Assembly: GCA_003557645.1 (NCBI GenBank)
Contig: PWNV01000020.1
Coordinates: 142,328 to 176,013 of the forward strand
DNA: 33,686 bases
Source: Candidatus Nealsoniibacteriota bacterium
GTDB taxonomy: Bacteria; Patescibacteriota; Minisyncoccia; Minisyncoccales; PWPS01
Reading direction: 5' to 3'
Below are positions 17,773 through 27,055 of the stretch, piece by piece. The notes under the pieces were generated by a model that worked only from the letters and a program-made list of their open reading frames with translations, was not told the DNA's origin and searched no databases. Made by a program: the position numbers and the translations under genes. Numbering within the stretch: position 1 is the stretch's first letter; every line of letters starts with the position of its first letter.

Positions 17773-18788
17773 GCTTGTACATACTCTTCCTCTTCTTCTT
17801 TTTTTAAAAAAATTTTCTGCAAAAAGCCCCTCCATGAAAGACGTGCAAAAAAGAATAATCCAAAAAAACAAACAAAAAGATCCGCCGTTCGAATTGCAAT
17901 AGCATAGGAAGTTCCTACAGCAAAGCCCATTCCAACAGCGCCAAACCCAACAGCAGAAATCATCTCCAAGCTCCCAAGCGATGCTGGTATTGGAAGTAGC
18001 ATAGAAAGAATCGTAAGACCGTAAGCAACAACCGCCCCACCCGCTTCAAAGCTGCCAATGAGGAAATAAATAATAAAGAAAGTACGAGAAAGAAAAAGAA
18101 AGTGCCTTAGAAAACTAAGAGTCATTCCTTGAAAAAGCTCTTTTTTCTTGGAAGAAAAAAAATAAAGAATCTGTCTTTCGATGTCAAGAACAACCTTTCC
18201 GTTATCTGTCGATGCAAAAGATTTTCCAAAAATCTTAAAGATTTGTCTCACGATACTTTCTTTCCTGAAAGCGCGTAGATAAAAGAAAAAAAGAACAATA
18301 AAAAGAACCAGAATAATCACTGCGCCGTAAATGATAACTGCGTTTTGAAAGGATAAAGTATAAAGAAAAAGTAAAATCAACCCAAAAAGGAGAAAAAGGA
18401 AGTGAGTGGTAACATCCATTATTTTGTCAATAATCGAGGAAGAGGCACTCTTCTTTAATCCTACTTCTTTTTTCATTAAATAAATTCTGACTGCCTCTCC
18501 TCCAAAAAGAGAAAACGGTGTTAAAAAATCTACCGTAAATCCTTTCACTAAATAGCGAACAACTATCATTAAGGGAACTTCTTCTCCCTCCGCACGTAAA
18601 ATACTTTTCCAGCGAACTGCACCAACCATTACAATTAAACAGGTCAGAAAAAGAAGGAAAAGTCCTTCTAATCCTAAAAAAAGACCGGCAGCCTCACCGA
18701 TCGTACCTAGTCCTGATTTCTCTAGTACATAGGAGAAAAGAAAAATACCCAAACCCAAGCTAATAACAAATTTTAGCGCCGTTTTCAT
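17769..18788 (-). CDS. Lysylphosphatidylglycerol synthase TM-domain / UPF0104-like flippase family membrane protein
   Basis: Multi-TM; VRYLVKGFTVDFLTPFSLFGGEAVRIYLMKKEVGLKKSASSSIIDKIMD is typical of the family; LLPIPASLGSLEMISAVGF. Confidence 0.85.
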   Translation of the reverse strand: MKTALKFVISLGLGIFLFSYVLEKSGLGTIGEAAGLFLGLEGLFLLFLTCLIVMVGAVRWKSILRAEGEEVPLMIVVRYLVKGFTVDFLTPFSLFGGEAVRIYLMKKEVGLKKSASSSIIDKIMDVTTHFLFLLFGLILLFLYTLSFQNAVIIYGAVIILVLFIVLFFFYLRAFRKESIVRQIFKIFGKSFASTDNGKVVLDIERQILYFFSSKKKELFQGMTLSFLRHFLFLSRTFFIIYFLIGSFEAGGAVVAYGLTILSMLLPIPASLGSLEMISAVGFGAVGMGFAVGTSYAIAIRTADLFVCFFGLFFFARLSWRGFLQKIFLKKEEEEEYVQA

Positions 18789-18789
18789 T

Positions 18790-20532
18790 TTAACTTTCTA
18801 TCAGAGAGTTCAAAAAAGCCCTAGTACGACTTCCTACATAGCCAGTACCCCTTGATAATCCAAGAGGAGAGAGAATGTCTTCTTTATGTTTCTCTTGGAA
18901 ACGAATCACTGCTCTTTTTGTCATTTCAAGAAAATTACCAGTTACAAGTCCTTCTGGATAAACATCCTTTCCCTGACCCTTTAAAAACTCTTGTAAGCAT
19001 CTAACACTTGCTGAGTTCTTGATTCCATAGCGAAGATCTTTATCAATGCTTGTACAAGAAACTGTTCCCATTTGATGTTGCAAATCTCTTCCCAATCTGT
19101 TCCTTAAATCAATAATTCTTTTTTCAATGGAAGCTAATCTTTCTAAGATAAGTCTTAAATCAAGAACTTCTTCTTTCTCTTCTTCTATATCATTTTTAAT
19201 GCTTGCTTCCCACCTGAGAAGATGGCTGCTCTCCGCTCCGTTAAATCCTTGAAACTTTTGTTGCATTGTAGGAATCAAAGTAATTGATTCATACTTGGAA
19301 TTAAATCCATCAATAAAAACTTCTCTCTTCTCATCTTCATCAAAATCAAGAAAAAGAACCTCGCACTCTCCGTTTTTTTGGCACAAGACATAAGGGACCT
19401 CAAATCTCTTTCCTTCTGGGGATTCAAATTGCAAATACAGTGTTCCTTTTCCTCCTATGATACGATACCAGTTTCCAGCCCAGTTTTTTGTTCGATAATC
19501 AACACTAAGGGATCCTTGCTCTGTAAAAGGAAGAAGGTTAATAGTTGGACTTATCTGTAGATTTTTTAAGTGTTCGTTCTTATAGCAATAACGCTCACCT
19601 AAAGAACAATCATTAACGTAAACAGCAATAGTCCAGTCAGTAAACACCTCAGAAAATGTAACATCGTAACCTTCTTTATTTAGGGCATAATCAATGCTAG
19701 GAATCCCAACAAGGCCTGATTGCAGTGAGCGGGAGAGAACTGCCTCTCCATAATGATCTACTAAATACTGCCCAAAAAGATTTACTGTTCCATAATCCGC
19801 ATTTTGTCCTGTCCACTCAGTAAGCGATATGTCCGGGTCACGTAAAAAATAATTTACTCCTCTCTCGAGATTACTTCCTTCATACTCATCGTCATAGCCC
19901 AGGAAAGTGGGCATATGCTCCGCTCTGAGCTCGTTAAGCCAAATCTCTTCTTGTACTCCATGTTTTTCCGTTTTTTCTGCAAAAGTTACAAGATGCATAA
20001 ACTCATGCCCTAAAAGGCCAGGCATTATCGGATCAACAATGTAGCTGGTATTAAGATAAACAATATTTCTCTCGTTTGATCTTGAATATTGAAATTTCGA
20101 GTATTGATCTCCAGTTCTGTAATAACCCCCTGCGTTCTTGTGCATCGGATGAAAAAGAACAAAAATACGATCACTCGGAGTCACTTCATGGCTTGGTTTC
20201 GCTCCAAATTTGGAAGTAATTTTATCATAAATATTATACTCAAACTCCGATCCGAGGCGATAAATCTCTTGTTCTTTGCTTGCTTTTTTCTCTTCACTAA
20301 GATTATCCCACCACTCCACATCAACGTAAAAATAAGCTTTATTGGTAATACGCTTTAGCTCTACATCGATCTTCTCTCTTGCTTGAAGATCATATGATTT
20401 TTCTATGAAAAAATCCTCCCTGTCTCCCACAGAAAAAGCTTCTCCAGAAAAAGGGATTAATAAAGCTAAAGAAAAACCTAGTAATAGTTTAAATCGCATT
20501 TTCATTTTTCCACCAATCTTTAAATAAAACAA
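18790..20532 (-). CDS. Secreted HExxH zinc metalloprotease-like protein with C-terminal peptidoglycan-binding-like domain (start probably near 20505)
   Basis: Signal peptide MKMRFKLLLGFSLALLIPFSGEAFS; LLGHEFMHLVTF...EIWLNELRAEHMPTFLGY; C-terminus SASVRCLQEFLKGQGKDVYPEGLVTGNFLEMTKRAVIRFQEKH. Confidence 0.78.
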   Translation of the reverse strand: MFYLKIGGKMKMRFKLLLGFSLALLIPFSGEAFSVGDREDFFIEKSYDLQAREKIDVELKRITNKAYFYVDVEWWDNLSEEKKASKEQEIYRLGSEFEYNIYDKITSKFGAKPSHEVTPSDRIFVLFHPMHKNAGGYYRTGDQYSKFQYSRSNERNIVYLNTSYIVDPIMPGLLGHEFMHLVTFAEKTEKHGVQEEIWLNELRAEHMPTFLGYDDEYEGSNLERGVNYFLRDPDISLTEWTGQNADYGTVNLFGQYLVDHYGEAVLSRSLQSGLVGIPSIDYALNKEGYDVTFSEVFTDWTIAVYVNDCSLGERYCYKNEHLKNLQISPTINLLPFTEQGSLSVDYRTKNWAGNWYRIIGGKGTLYLQFESPEGKRFEVPYVLCQKNGECEVLFLDFDEDEKREVFIDGFNSKYESITLIPTMQQKFQGFNGAESSHLLRWEASIKNDIEEEKEEVLDLRLILERLASIEKRIIDLRNRLGRDLQHQMGTVSCTSIDKDLRYGIKNSASVRCLQEFLKGQGKDVYPEGLVTGNFLEMTKRAVIRFQEKHKEDILSPLGLSRGTGYVGSRTRAFLNSLIES

Positions 20533-21199
20533 TTAAAATTCCAGAAATAATTCCAAGAAACAGCGCCAAAAGAATAGTTCTTTCCGGTTGCGGGCTTTCT
20601 TTGGTAATATCTATCGAAGAACTTTCTAAAACCATTTCTCTTGTGTCAATTTTTTCCTTTTCCATACTTTCAAGATCAAAGGACTCTCTCAATAATTCTC
20701 TTTTAACATTTTCCGCTCTTTCTTGAGCTGTAAAAAAGAAAAAAATCATACTTGCATCACGTTCTTGCATCGCCATCTCTCTAAGGGTTACCGCTTGCGA
20801 CTGAAGATATTCTAGCTGATCTTCAAGAGACTCTACCATCTTCCGCTGTAAATTAATTCTCCTTTCCTGTCTTTCTTTTTTATCCTGCATTATCTCTTCA
20901 TATTCTTCCTCTATTTCTAAAACTTTCCTCCTGAGAATGCTTTCAATTTCATCTTTGTTTGTTCCCTCTAGAACAATCTTTATTATATTCTCTTCCTCAA
21001 CGATCTCTAAGTCCGAATCCATCTCTAAAAAATAATCTATATCATCAACTTCCACCGTCAAAATGCCTTCATATGTGGTTGGTGTAAGAGAAAAGAAAAA
21101 AGCAGCGGTAAGAACAGCAACAAAAGTTACGCTAGCTACAACAGCCTTTTCTTTGATAATTATTTTAAGATAATCAAAAATTGTATATTCGTTTTTCAT
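20489..21199 (-). CDS. Wzz-like polysaccharide chain-length determinant protein
   Basis: N-terminal IFDYLKIIIKEKAVVASVTFVAVLTAAFFFSLTPTTYEG, long coiled coil, C-terminal PQPERTILLALFLGIISGILIVLFKDW. Confidence 0.7.
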   Translation of the reverse strand: MKNEYTIFDYLKIIIKEKAVVASVTFVAVLTAAFFFSLTPTTYEGILTVEVDDIDYFLEMDSDLEIVEEENIIKIVLEGTNKDEIESILRRKVLEIEEEYEEIMQDKKERQERRINLQRKMVESLEDQLEYLQSQAVTLREMAMQERDASMIFFFFTAQERAENVKRELLRESFDLESMEKEKIDTREMVLESSSIDITKESPQPERTILLALFLGIISGILIVLFKDWWKNENAI

Positions 21200-21248
21200 T
21201 TTAAGCTAACAATAACTAATATTTATAATTTGTGCAAGACATTATCTT

Positions 21249-21986
21249 CTAATTTTCAGATGCAAAAAGAGGAATTATACGATAATAAGCTGCCCCAAAA
21301 TACTCGTGAAAAGCAAGATCTGATTTTCTTAAATTTTGCGGATTGGGAAGAAAATCTAAAAAATGATAAGAAGATCCTCTTTTTCTTTTAAAGTCTGTAG
21401 GAGCTGGAATAGGATTAGCGCCAAGGCGTTCAAACTCACGTATAGATCGCTCCATATGATAAGCAGAAGTGACTAAGAAAAAATCCTTCTCCCCTACTAT
21501 TTTTTTTACATTCATTACATTCTCTCGCGTATTTCTAGATTTTCCTTCGATCGTGATGTCGCTTGGTAGTATTCCGCGATGAATAAAAAAGTTCCTTACT
21601 GCTATCGCCTCTTCACTTGCTTGAATTAATGGATCTGTGCCAGAAATAATTATTTTCATTGGCTCTTCTGAAAGATGCCAAATGCGCAAAACTTCACTTC
21701 CACGCAAAACATTACTTTCTCTTCCTCCAAGGAGAAGTACTGTTTTGTTTGATTTTGCCACATCATCAAGCGATAACGGCCTATACTTTTCTTCCAGTGG
21801 CGTTAAAGCAAAATCACTTATCGGTGTCGTGGAAAAAAGAAAATAAAACAAGATTCCAAGCACAATAAGCACCTTTCCACACTTTTTCCTCTTTTGCGAT
21901 AAAAGCAACACTAAACCTACTACAATAAAAAGAAGGAGAAACGTGCTCGGTAAAAGAAAGCTTTGCAGTACTTTAACTATAATCAT
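21249..21986 (-). CDS. YdcF/SanA-like DUF218 family protein
   Basis: VLLLGGRES, IIISGTDP, ITIEGKSRNTRENVMNVKKI, FFLVTSAYHMERSIREFERLG. Confidence 0.88.
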   Translation of the reverse strand: MIIVKVLQSFLLPSTFLLLFIVVGLVLLLSQKRKKCGKVLIVLGILFYFLFSTTPISDFALTPLEEKYRPLSLDDVAKSNKTVLLLGGRESNVLRGSEVLRIWHLSEEPMKIIISGTDPLIQASEEAIAVRNFFIHRGILPSDITIEGKSRNTRENVMNVKKIVGEKDFFLVTSAYHMERSIREFERLGANPIPAPTDFKRKRGSSYHFLDFLPNPQNLRKSDLAFHEYFGAAYYRIIPLFASEN

Positions 21987-22013
21987 AACCTCTTAATTAT
22001 AGCAGTTTCCCGT

Positions 22014-23348
22014 TTAAAAAACAGTACGTAAGGTTTTTAAAACAATTACTAAATCAAGAAAGAAAGAGCGATTTTTGATATAGTATAAGTCATACTTAAA
22101 TTTTTCTTTTGCCTCTTCTATTGAGGTTGATGCCGGATAATGAAGCTGAGCCCACCCAGAAAGACCTGGGCGAACTAAATAGCGTAAATTGTAAAAAGGT
22201 ATCTCTTTTTCAAACTCCCGCGCAAGTTTAGTCCACTCCGGACGAGGTCCAATAAAGCTAAGGTCTCCTTTTAAAACATTATAGAATTGAGGAAACTCAT
22301 CCAGGTGTATCTTCCTTAAAACTCCCCCCACCCTGGTTACTTCTCCTTTTTCTTTCTCTCTCCAAGGGTTTTCTTCTTTCTCTCCCCCGCTTCTCATGGT
22401 ACGAAACTTGTAAAGTGAAAAAGATTTTTTCCCCATTCCAACTCTTTCTTGCTTGTAAAGAACGGTTCCCGGAGAATCTATCTTAATTAAAAGTGCTATA
22501 ACAGGAAAAATTAAAGCAGTAAAAATAATTCCAAAAAAAGCAAAAATTATCTCTATTGCTCTTTTTATTAGTTCGCTTATTTTTTTCCTAGGAGAAGAGA
22601 TGTTCTCTAAAAACCAAAGTTCATCTATTGAGTAAAGTGGAATTTTTTTTGTTATTTCTTCGTAAAGAGTAGAGAACTCTATATAGTAAACACGAAAAGG
22701 AAGAGATGAAAATATTTCCTTTATTGTCTCTCTGTCTTCTTTTATTTGCGGAGTAAGCACGGCTATGTCGGCATTTTGGGCCTTTTCTTTGAGCTCCGTA
22801 ATATCATTTATTTTTATGTCTTCTCCTATCTTCTTCAATGTTCCTTTAATATCATAAACTCCTATTATCTCATATCCCGAAAGGTTTCGATTTAATATCT
22901 CTTCAAGCTCTCTGCAAAAACCGATTATTATTATTTTTTTCTTTAAATTTCTTATATTAAAAAGAAAAGATAAGAAATATCTCCACACGGAAAGCGTTAC
23001 GGTAAAGTTTGCCGCTGTTAGAAAAAGAATAGCACGAGGAGTCAACTCAAGCTGTGGTTGAAGGTAAAAATAAGCGGTTCCAATACCAACAGCAATTGTA
23101 AAAAAAACAACCAATCCTCTTAAATAATGAAAGCTTTTACGAAAAAACGGGGCTTCGTAGAGATCCATAATAAAAAGCATGAAAGCCCAGACAATAAAAA
23201 GGTAAAGAAAAGGTTCCTGCAATGCTTCGAAATTTCTAGGAGAGGGGGTGAAAGAGTTTCTTAAAAAAAGCGCAAAATAAAGGGAGAGATAAAAAAAGAA
23301 AAAATCTCCAATAAGCACGAAAATTGCGATAAACTTGTAATTTCTCAT
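22014..23348 (-). CDS. Polyprenyl glycosylphosphotransferase (bacterial sugar transferase)
   Basis: N-terminal TM bundle; C-terminal KIDSPGTVLYKQERVGMGKKSFSLYKFRTM, LRKIHLDEFPQFYNVLKGDLSFIGPRPEW, VRPGLSGWAQLHYP. Confidence 0.93.
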   Translation of the reverse strand: MRNYKFIAIFVLIGDFFFFYLSLYFALFLRNSFTPSPRNFEALQEPFLYLFIVWAFMLFIMDLYEAPFFRKSFHYLRGLVVFFTIAVGIGTAYFYLQPQLELTPRAILFLTAANFTVTLSVWRYFLSFLFNIRNLKKKIIIIGFCRELEEILNRNLSGYEIIGVYDIKGTLKKIGEDIKINDITELKEKAQNADIAVLTPQIKEDRETIKEIFSSLPFRVYYIEFSTLYEEITKKIPLYSIDELWFLENISSPRKKISELIKRAIEIIFAFFGIIFTALIFPVIALLIKIDSPGTVLYKQERVGMGKKSFSLYKFRTMRSGGEKEENPWREKEKGEVTRVGGVLRKIHLDEFPQFYNVLKGDLSFIGPRPEWTKLAREFEKEIPFYNLRYLVRPGLSGWAQLHYPASTSIEEAKEKFKYDLYYIKNRSFFLDLVIVLKTLRTVF

Positions 23349-23390
23349 ATTTTAATAATAGTCCATAAAAGCATTTTCACAAGATAAAAA

Positions 23391-23410
23391 AGAAAAAGGG
23401 GGTTACCCCC
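23391..23410 (-). terminator. Intrinsic terminator whose loop is exactly the stop codon of the 23403-23831 gene
   Basis: Minus strand GGGGG-TAA-CCCCC-TTTTTCT. Confidence 0.75.
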
Positions 23411-23831
23411 TATAACTGTAATTGCAAAGAAAGTCCGCTAAGTTATCAGCTGCTTCTTGCAAATCTTCTCCTTTCTCCTTTTCAGGTTTTAAGATGTACC
23501 TAACTCCTAGAGTAGTTTCTTTTATGCTAAAACACCATTTCACAACCAAGCACTTCCCGATCACTTCTTCTATAAATGATATATTTTCCATACTCTCATC
23601 AATAAAAGATACCCAAGGATAAGATCTTCTCTCTGTGTCAAATCCATCCTGATGGCCTTCGCAAGATTTTTCCGTAATAAATCCTTTCTGATTTAAAACA
23701 ATAACCAATCTCTCTACTCTCTTTTCAAGGCTGATTATATTCTCACAATACTTGCACTTTCTCTTTTCTCCTTCAAGGTAATCGTTTTTCTTTTTGCATT
23801 TCTCACAAAAAAGAACACACCCTTCTCTCAT
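23403..23831 (-). CDS. Hypothetical protein with N-terminal zinc ribbon and SCEGH motif
   Basis: FCEKCKKKN...KCKYCEN zinc ribbon; GFITEKSCEGHQDG...YPWVSFID. Confidence 0.65.
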   Translation of the reverse strand: MREGCVLFCEKCKKKNDYLEGEKRKCKYCENIISLEKRVERLVIVLNQKGFITEKSCEGHQDGFDTERRSYPWVSFIDESMENISFIEEVIGKCLVVKWCFSIKETTLGVRYILKPEKEKGEDLQEAADNLADFLCNYSYRG

Positions 23832-23890
23832 CTCTTATCCCTCCTTCCTAGTTAAATTATACAATAAATAACACTTTAAGCAAATTCCTT

Positions 23891-24673
23891 TCAATCAGAT
23901 TTTCTTTCTACCTTAAAATCAATTTCCTTTTTCATCTCTTCTACGTATTGCTTGATAATTTCTTTTAAGTAATCCCCCTCTTTCTCGGATAGTTTTATAA
24001 AACACTCCTCCTTTAATTTTTTTTCTGAAGAAGTTAATAAATGCTCTATAAAAGATTGAAAATATTCGGGGTGCCAAATATACATTGTTACAAGTTCATT
24101 AGCATCTTCTTGTGCCCTCACGGCGATTTCCGACACTCTGTTAGGAATTTTTTCATCTTGAAGATAGTCATATTGAGGAGCATTTCCCCAGATAGAGAGA
24201 CCTCTCTTGGTTTCCTCTTCTCTCTTTTGAAAGCAAAAATTAAAAAGACTGGAAAAACAAGAATTGATTTCTCCGTTTAGCGCTTTTTCATGCCACAGCT
24301 TTGAATCATCCAAGCTTTCTTTTGAAAAAAGAAGCTCCTGATAAGCATGACTTACTTCGTGGAGAAAGCGGTATTTCTTGGTCTCCTCTCCTCTCTCAGG
24401 ATAAAAATTTTCATTAGTTTCCTTGTTCATTCCAAGCCTAAAAATACAGTGCTCCCACTTTTCTTTGGGCATCCATTCTCTGGATATATAAATTTTCTTT
24501 GCACTACTAGAATAGATAAATCCCCAACTATGAGCTTGTTCCTCAATACTCCTAATATACCCTTTCTTTACCAGAAAGACTCCTAGCTCTGACTCAAGAT
24601 TAGGATTCTCGTCTCCTTCTGTTGCCTTCGAAGGAACCTGTAATATTTTTTTTACATCTTCTTCTAGGCTCAT
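23891..24673 (-). CDS. Hypothetical protein with HExxH motif (possible cytosolic metallopeptidase)
   Basis: YRFLHEVSHAYQELL; no signal peptide seen. Confidence 0.6.
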   Translation of the reverse strand: MSLEEDVKKILQVPSKATEGDENPNLESELGVFLVKKGYIRSIEEQAHSWGFIYSSSAKKIYISREWMPKEKWEHCIFRLGMNKETNENFYPERGEETKKYRFLHEVSHAYQELLFSKESLDDSKLWHEKALNGEINSCFSSLFNFCFQKREEETKRGLSIWGNAPQYDYLQDEKIPNRVSEIAVRAQEDANELVTMYIWHPEYFQSFIEHLLTSSEKKLKEECFIKLSEKEGDYLKEIIKQYVEEMKKEIDFKVERKSD

Positions 24674-24978
24674 ATTTTATTTTCACTAAGTTTTATAATT
24701 TCTTCCAGATTGTCTTCTTTATCTGATTTCACTCTGTGACGATACTTACATCGCACACATCTATAATGTATAAAATGTTCTCCTTTTTTTATTTCTACTC
24801 CCACAGGCTCCATAAGTCCCTTGCAGCTCTCTCTCCTGTCTCCTGGATTTAAATCAACATGCTTAGACCAAAGACATTTTGAGCAGTGATCAGTGTATCC
24901 CTCTCCCTTAATCATTGTTCTGCATTTTTCACATATGAAGTCTTCCTTTTTTCTTTGGAATCTTTTTTCAGAGCCCAT
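24670..24978 (-). CDS. RNHCP-domain zinc protein
   Basis: FICEKCRTMIKGEGYTDHCSKCLWSKHVDLNPGDRRESCKGLMEPVGVEIKKGEHFIHYRCVRC. Confidence 0.8.
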   Translation of the reverse strand: MGSEKRFQRKKEDFICEKCRTMIKGEGYTDHCSKCLWSKHVDLNPGDRRESCKGLMEPVGVEIKKGEHFIHYRCVRCKYRHRVKSDKEDNLEEIIKLSENKI

Positions 24979-26092
24979 AAGTTTCCACTGTCTTCTTTAT
25001 TATTTTTTTTTCTTCAAATCTCTCTTCTATAATTTCTCTCCCCCTTTTGCCATATCTTTCTCGATCCTCATCGTTCTCAAGAAGAAATTTTATTGCTTTT
25101 GCCAGCTCTTCTTTATTTCCTGGAGTTACCAAGATACCACTCTCCCCATCTTTTACTACTTCACGACACCCTGGAATATCTGTGGTTACAACCGCCCTTT
25201 CCATAGACCCAGCCTCTAAAATGATTTTTGGAACACCTTCTCGATACTTTGAGGGAAGAACTATAATATCAGATAAATAGAGAATCTCTCTGACATTACT
25301 ACTGTTACCAAGGTACTCTATATTCCCTCTTTCTTCCCACTTCCTAATTTCTCTTAAGGGAACCGCGGAGGGGTTTTCGTCAACTGGACCAACAAGAAGA
25401 AAGGTTGCTTTTCCTTTTAAACTCTCTGCCACTTCTGCAAACTCTCCGACTCCTTTCTCATATAGCATTCGAGAAATCATAGAAACAATCTTTTCACCTT
25501 CCTCTTTTTTCCTAGGCAACTTTTCTTTTAAGGCTTCTTTTTTGTTAAAATAATTTATATCAACTCCAGAACTTTCTATAAGAACACACTTCTCTTTATT
25601 TAAACACCCTTCTCTTAAAAGGTCTTTCATGTCCTGTTTGTTTTGGAAAATTACTTTTTTACAGAAACGAAAAGAAATCTTATATAAAAAAACAACGATT
25701 TTCCTGATAAATGACTTTTCCTCTTGAAAGGCATATCCCAGTCCATTAACTGTGCAGTAAATGTTTTCCACTCCTGCCATCCTTTGACCTAGAACTCCAA
25801 AAGTGTTGGGTTTAGAGGTAAAATTATGACAAAAGTTAATCCTTTCTCTTCTACAAAGATTAAAAACTCGAAGAATATACAAAAAATCACCACCCCTCCA
25901 ATCTACCGTTCTTTTTAAGGGAAGATCAAAAAAACTTATTCCTTCCTTTTCAATGCTTTCTTTGAATCTTTCTTCTGAAGAGCTTCCAACAGCAATAACA
26001 AAAAATCCCCTTGCCTTCATCTCTTTCATCAGCCCCATTCGAAAATTATGAAGAGAGAAATCTGTGTTAGAAAAATAAGCAATTTTATTCAT
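24968..26092 (-). CDS. Glycosyltransferase family 4 (GT-B)
   Basis: ISRMLYEKGVGEFAEVAESLKG, LLVGPVDENPSA, IEYLGNSSNVREILYLSDIIVLPSKYREGVPKIILEAGSMERAVVTTDIPGCREVV. Confidence 0.92.
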   Translation of the reverse strand: MNKIAYFSNTDFSLHNFRMGLMKEMKARGFFVIAVGSSSEERFKESIEKEGISFFDLPLKRTVDWRGGDFLYILRVFNLCRRERINFCHNFTSKPNTFGVLGQRMAGVENIYCTVNGLGYAFQEEKSFIRKIVVFLYKISFRFCKKVIFQNKQDMKDLLREGCLNKEKCVLIESSGVDINYFNKKEALKEKLPRKKEEGEKIVSMISRMLYEKGVGEFAEVAESLKGKATFLLVGPVDENPSAVPLREIRKWEERGNIEYLGNSSNVREILYLSDIIVLPSKYREGVPKIILEAGSMERAVVTTDIPGCREVVKDGESGILVTPGNKEELAKAIKFLLENDEDRERYGKRGREIIEERFEEKKIIKKTVETYGL

Positions 26093-26997
26093 ATACTAAG
26101 ATGCCGCTTACAGGCTCTTTCGATGTTCTCCTCCATTTTGTCTACTCCATCATTTACAATCCCTTCTTCTTTCTTTTCCTCTCTCACGTTGGCAATGATG
26201 TATAAAAGATCTTCTACTTTCCGAAGCATTCTTTTGTCCTCTAATGACTCTTTATACAGTTCCAACTGATTTTTTATCTGTTCTAGGAAGATCACTTGTG
26301 CCTTGCTGGTATGCACCCTTGTTTTTGCTTCTTTGTTTTTGGTTTGTAAAAGCTCTGCGCAATCATTAAAAAGCTCTTCCGCGTTATTTCTGTCAATACC
26401 AATTACTACAGGAACCGCCTTTTTTATTTTCCCCTTATAAACCTTTCCATCACTTCCTTCTATTTCTGAACAATAATACTTAACTTCTAGAGGAGCATCT
26501 TCATCTTTTACTTTGTTTAAATTTCTTTCTACTTTCCCTGCCACTCTTTCATAGTCAAAAGCCATACAAACATCTACAGCAAGAAAGCTTCTCTTCTTTT
26601 CGCCGTTAAACTCCAACACTAGATCCACTCCGTTCTTGTAATCATCGTAATCACAAGTTTTAATAACTACTGCTTCTCCTCCAAACCACTCGTTGAGCTC
26701 GGCTACTTCTTCAATAACTTTTTCCAACATCTTTGCTATCCTATGATTTTCCCTCTCTTCTTCTGGAAGCTTTAACTGTTTCTGCTCATATCTTTCTTTT
26801 AATTTTCTAGCAGACTTTTTGTCCCACTCTATCTCCTCTTCTCCATAATCTTCTATAAAATCCTCCATCCTTATTCTCTCTTGAGAGGCATTTTCTTCTA
26901 TAATCTTCATATTAGTTCTAAGCGACTCCTTTTCTAGAAAATCCCTTTTCGAAGGATTTAAAAACGGGTCTCTCTCTTCTATGGAATCTCTAAACAT
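26089..26997 (-). CDS. Hypothetical protein, possible PD-(D/E)XK-like fold
   Basis: EWFGGEAVVIKTCDYDDYKNGVDLVLEFNGEKKRSFLAVDVCMAFDYE. Confidence 0.55.
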   Translation of the reverse strand: MFRDSIEERDPFLNPSKRDFLEKESLRTNMKIIEENASQERIRMEDFIEDYGEEEIEWDKKSARKLKERYEQKQLKLPEEERENHRIAKMLEKVIEEVAELNEWFGGEAVVIKTCDYDDYKNGVDLVLEFNGEKKRSFLAVDVCMAFDYERVAGKVERNLNKVKDEDAPLEVKYYCSEIEGSDGKVYKGKIKKAVPVVIGIDRNNAEELFNDCAELLQTKNKEAKTRVHTSKAQVIFLEQIKNQLELYKESLEDKRMLRKVEDLLYIIANVREEKKEEGIVNDGVDKMEENIERACKRHLSI

Positions 26998-27055
26998 AAT
27001 CTTTGTTATAATAGATAAACATAGTTTCCGCCTTTTACTAAGACCGAAAATGTTT

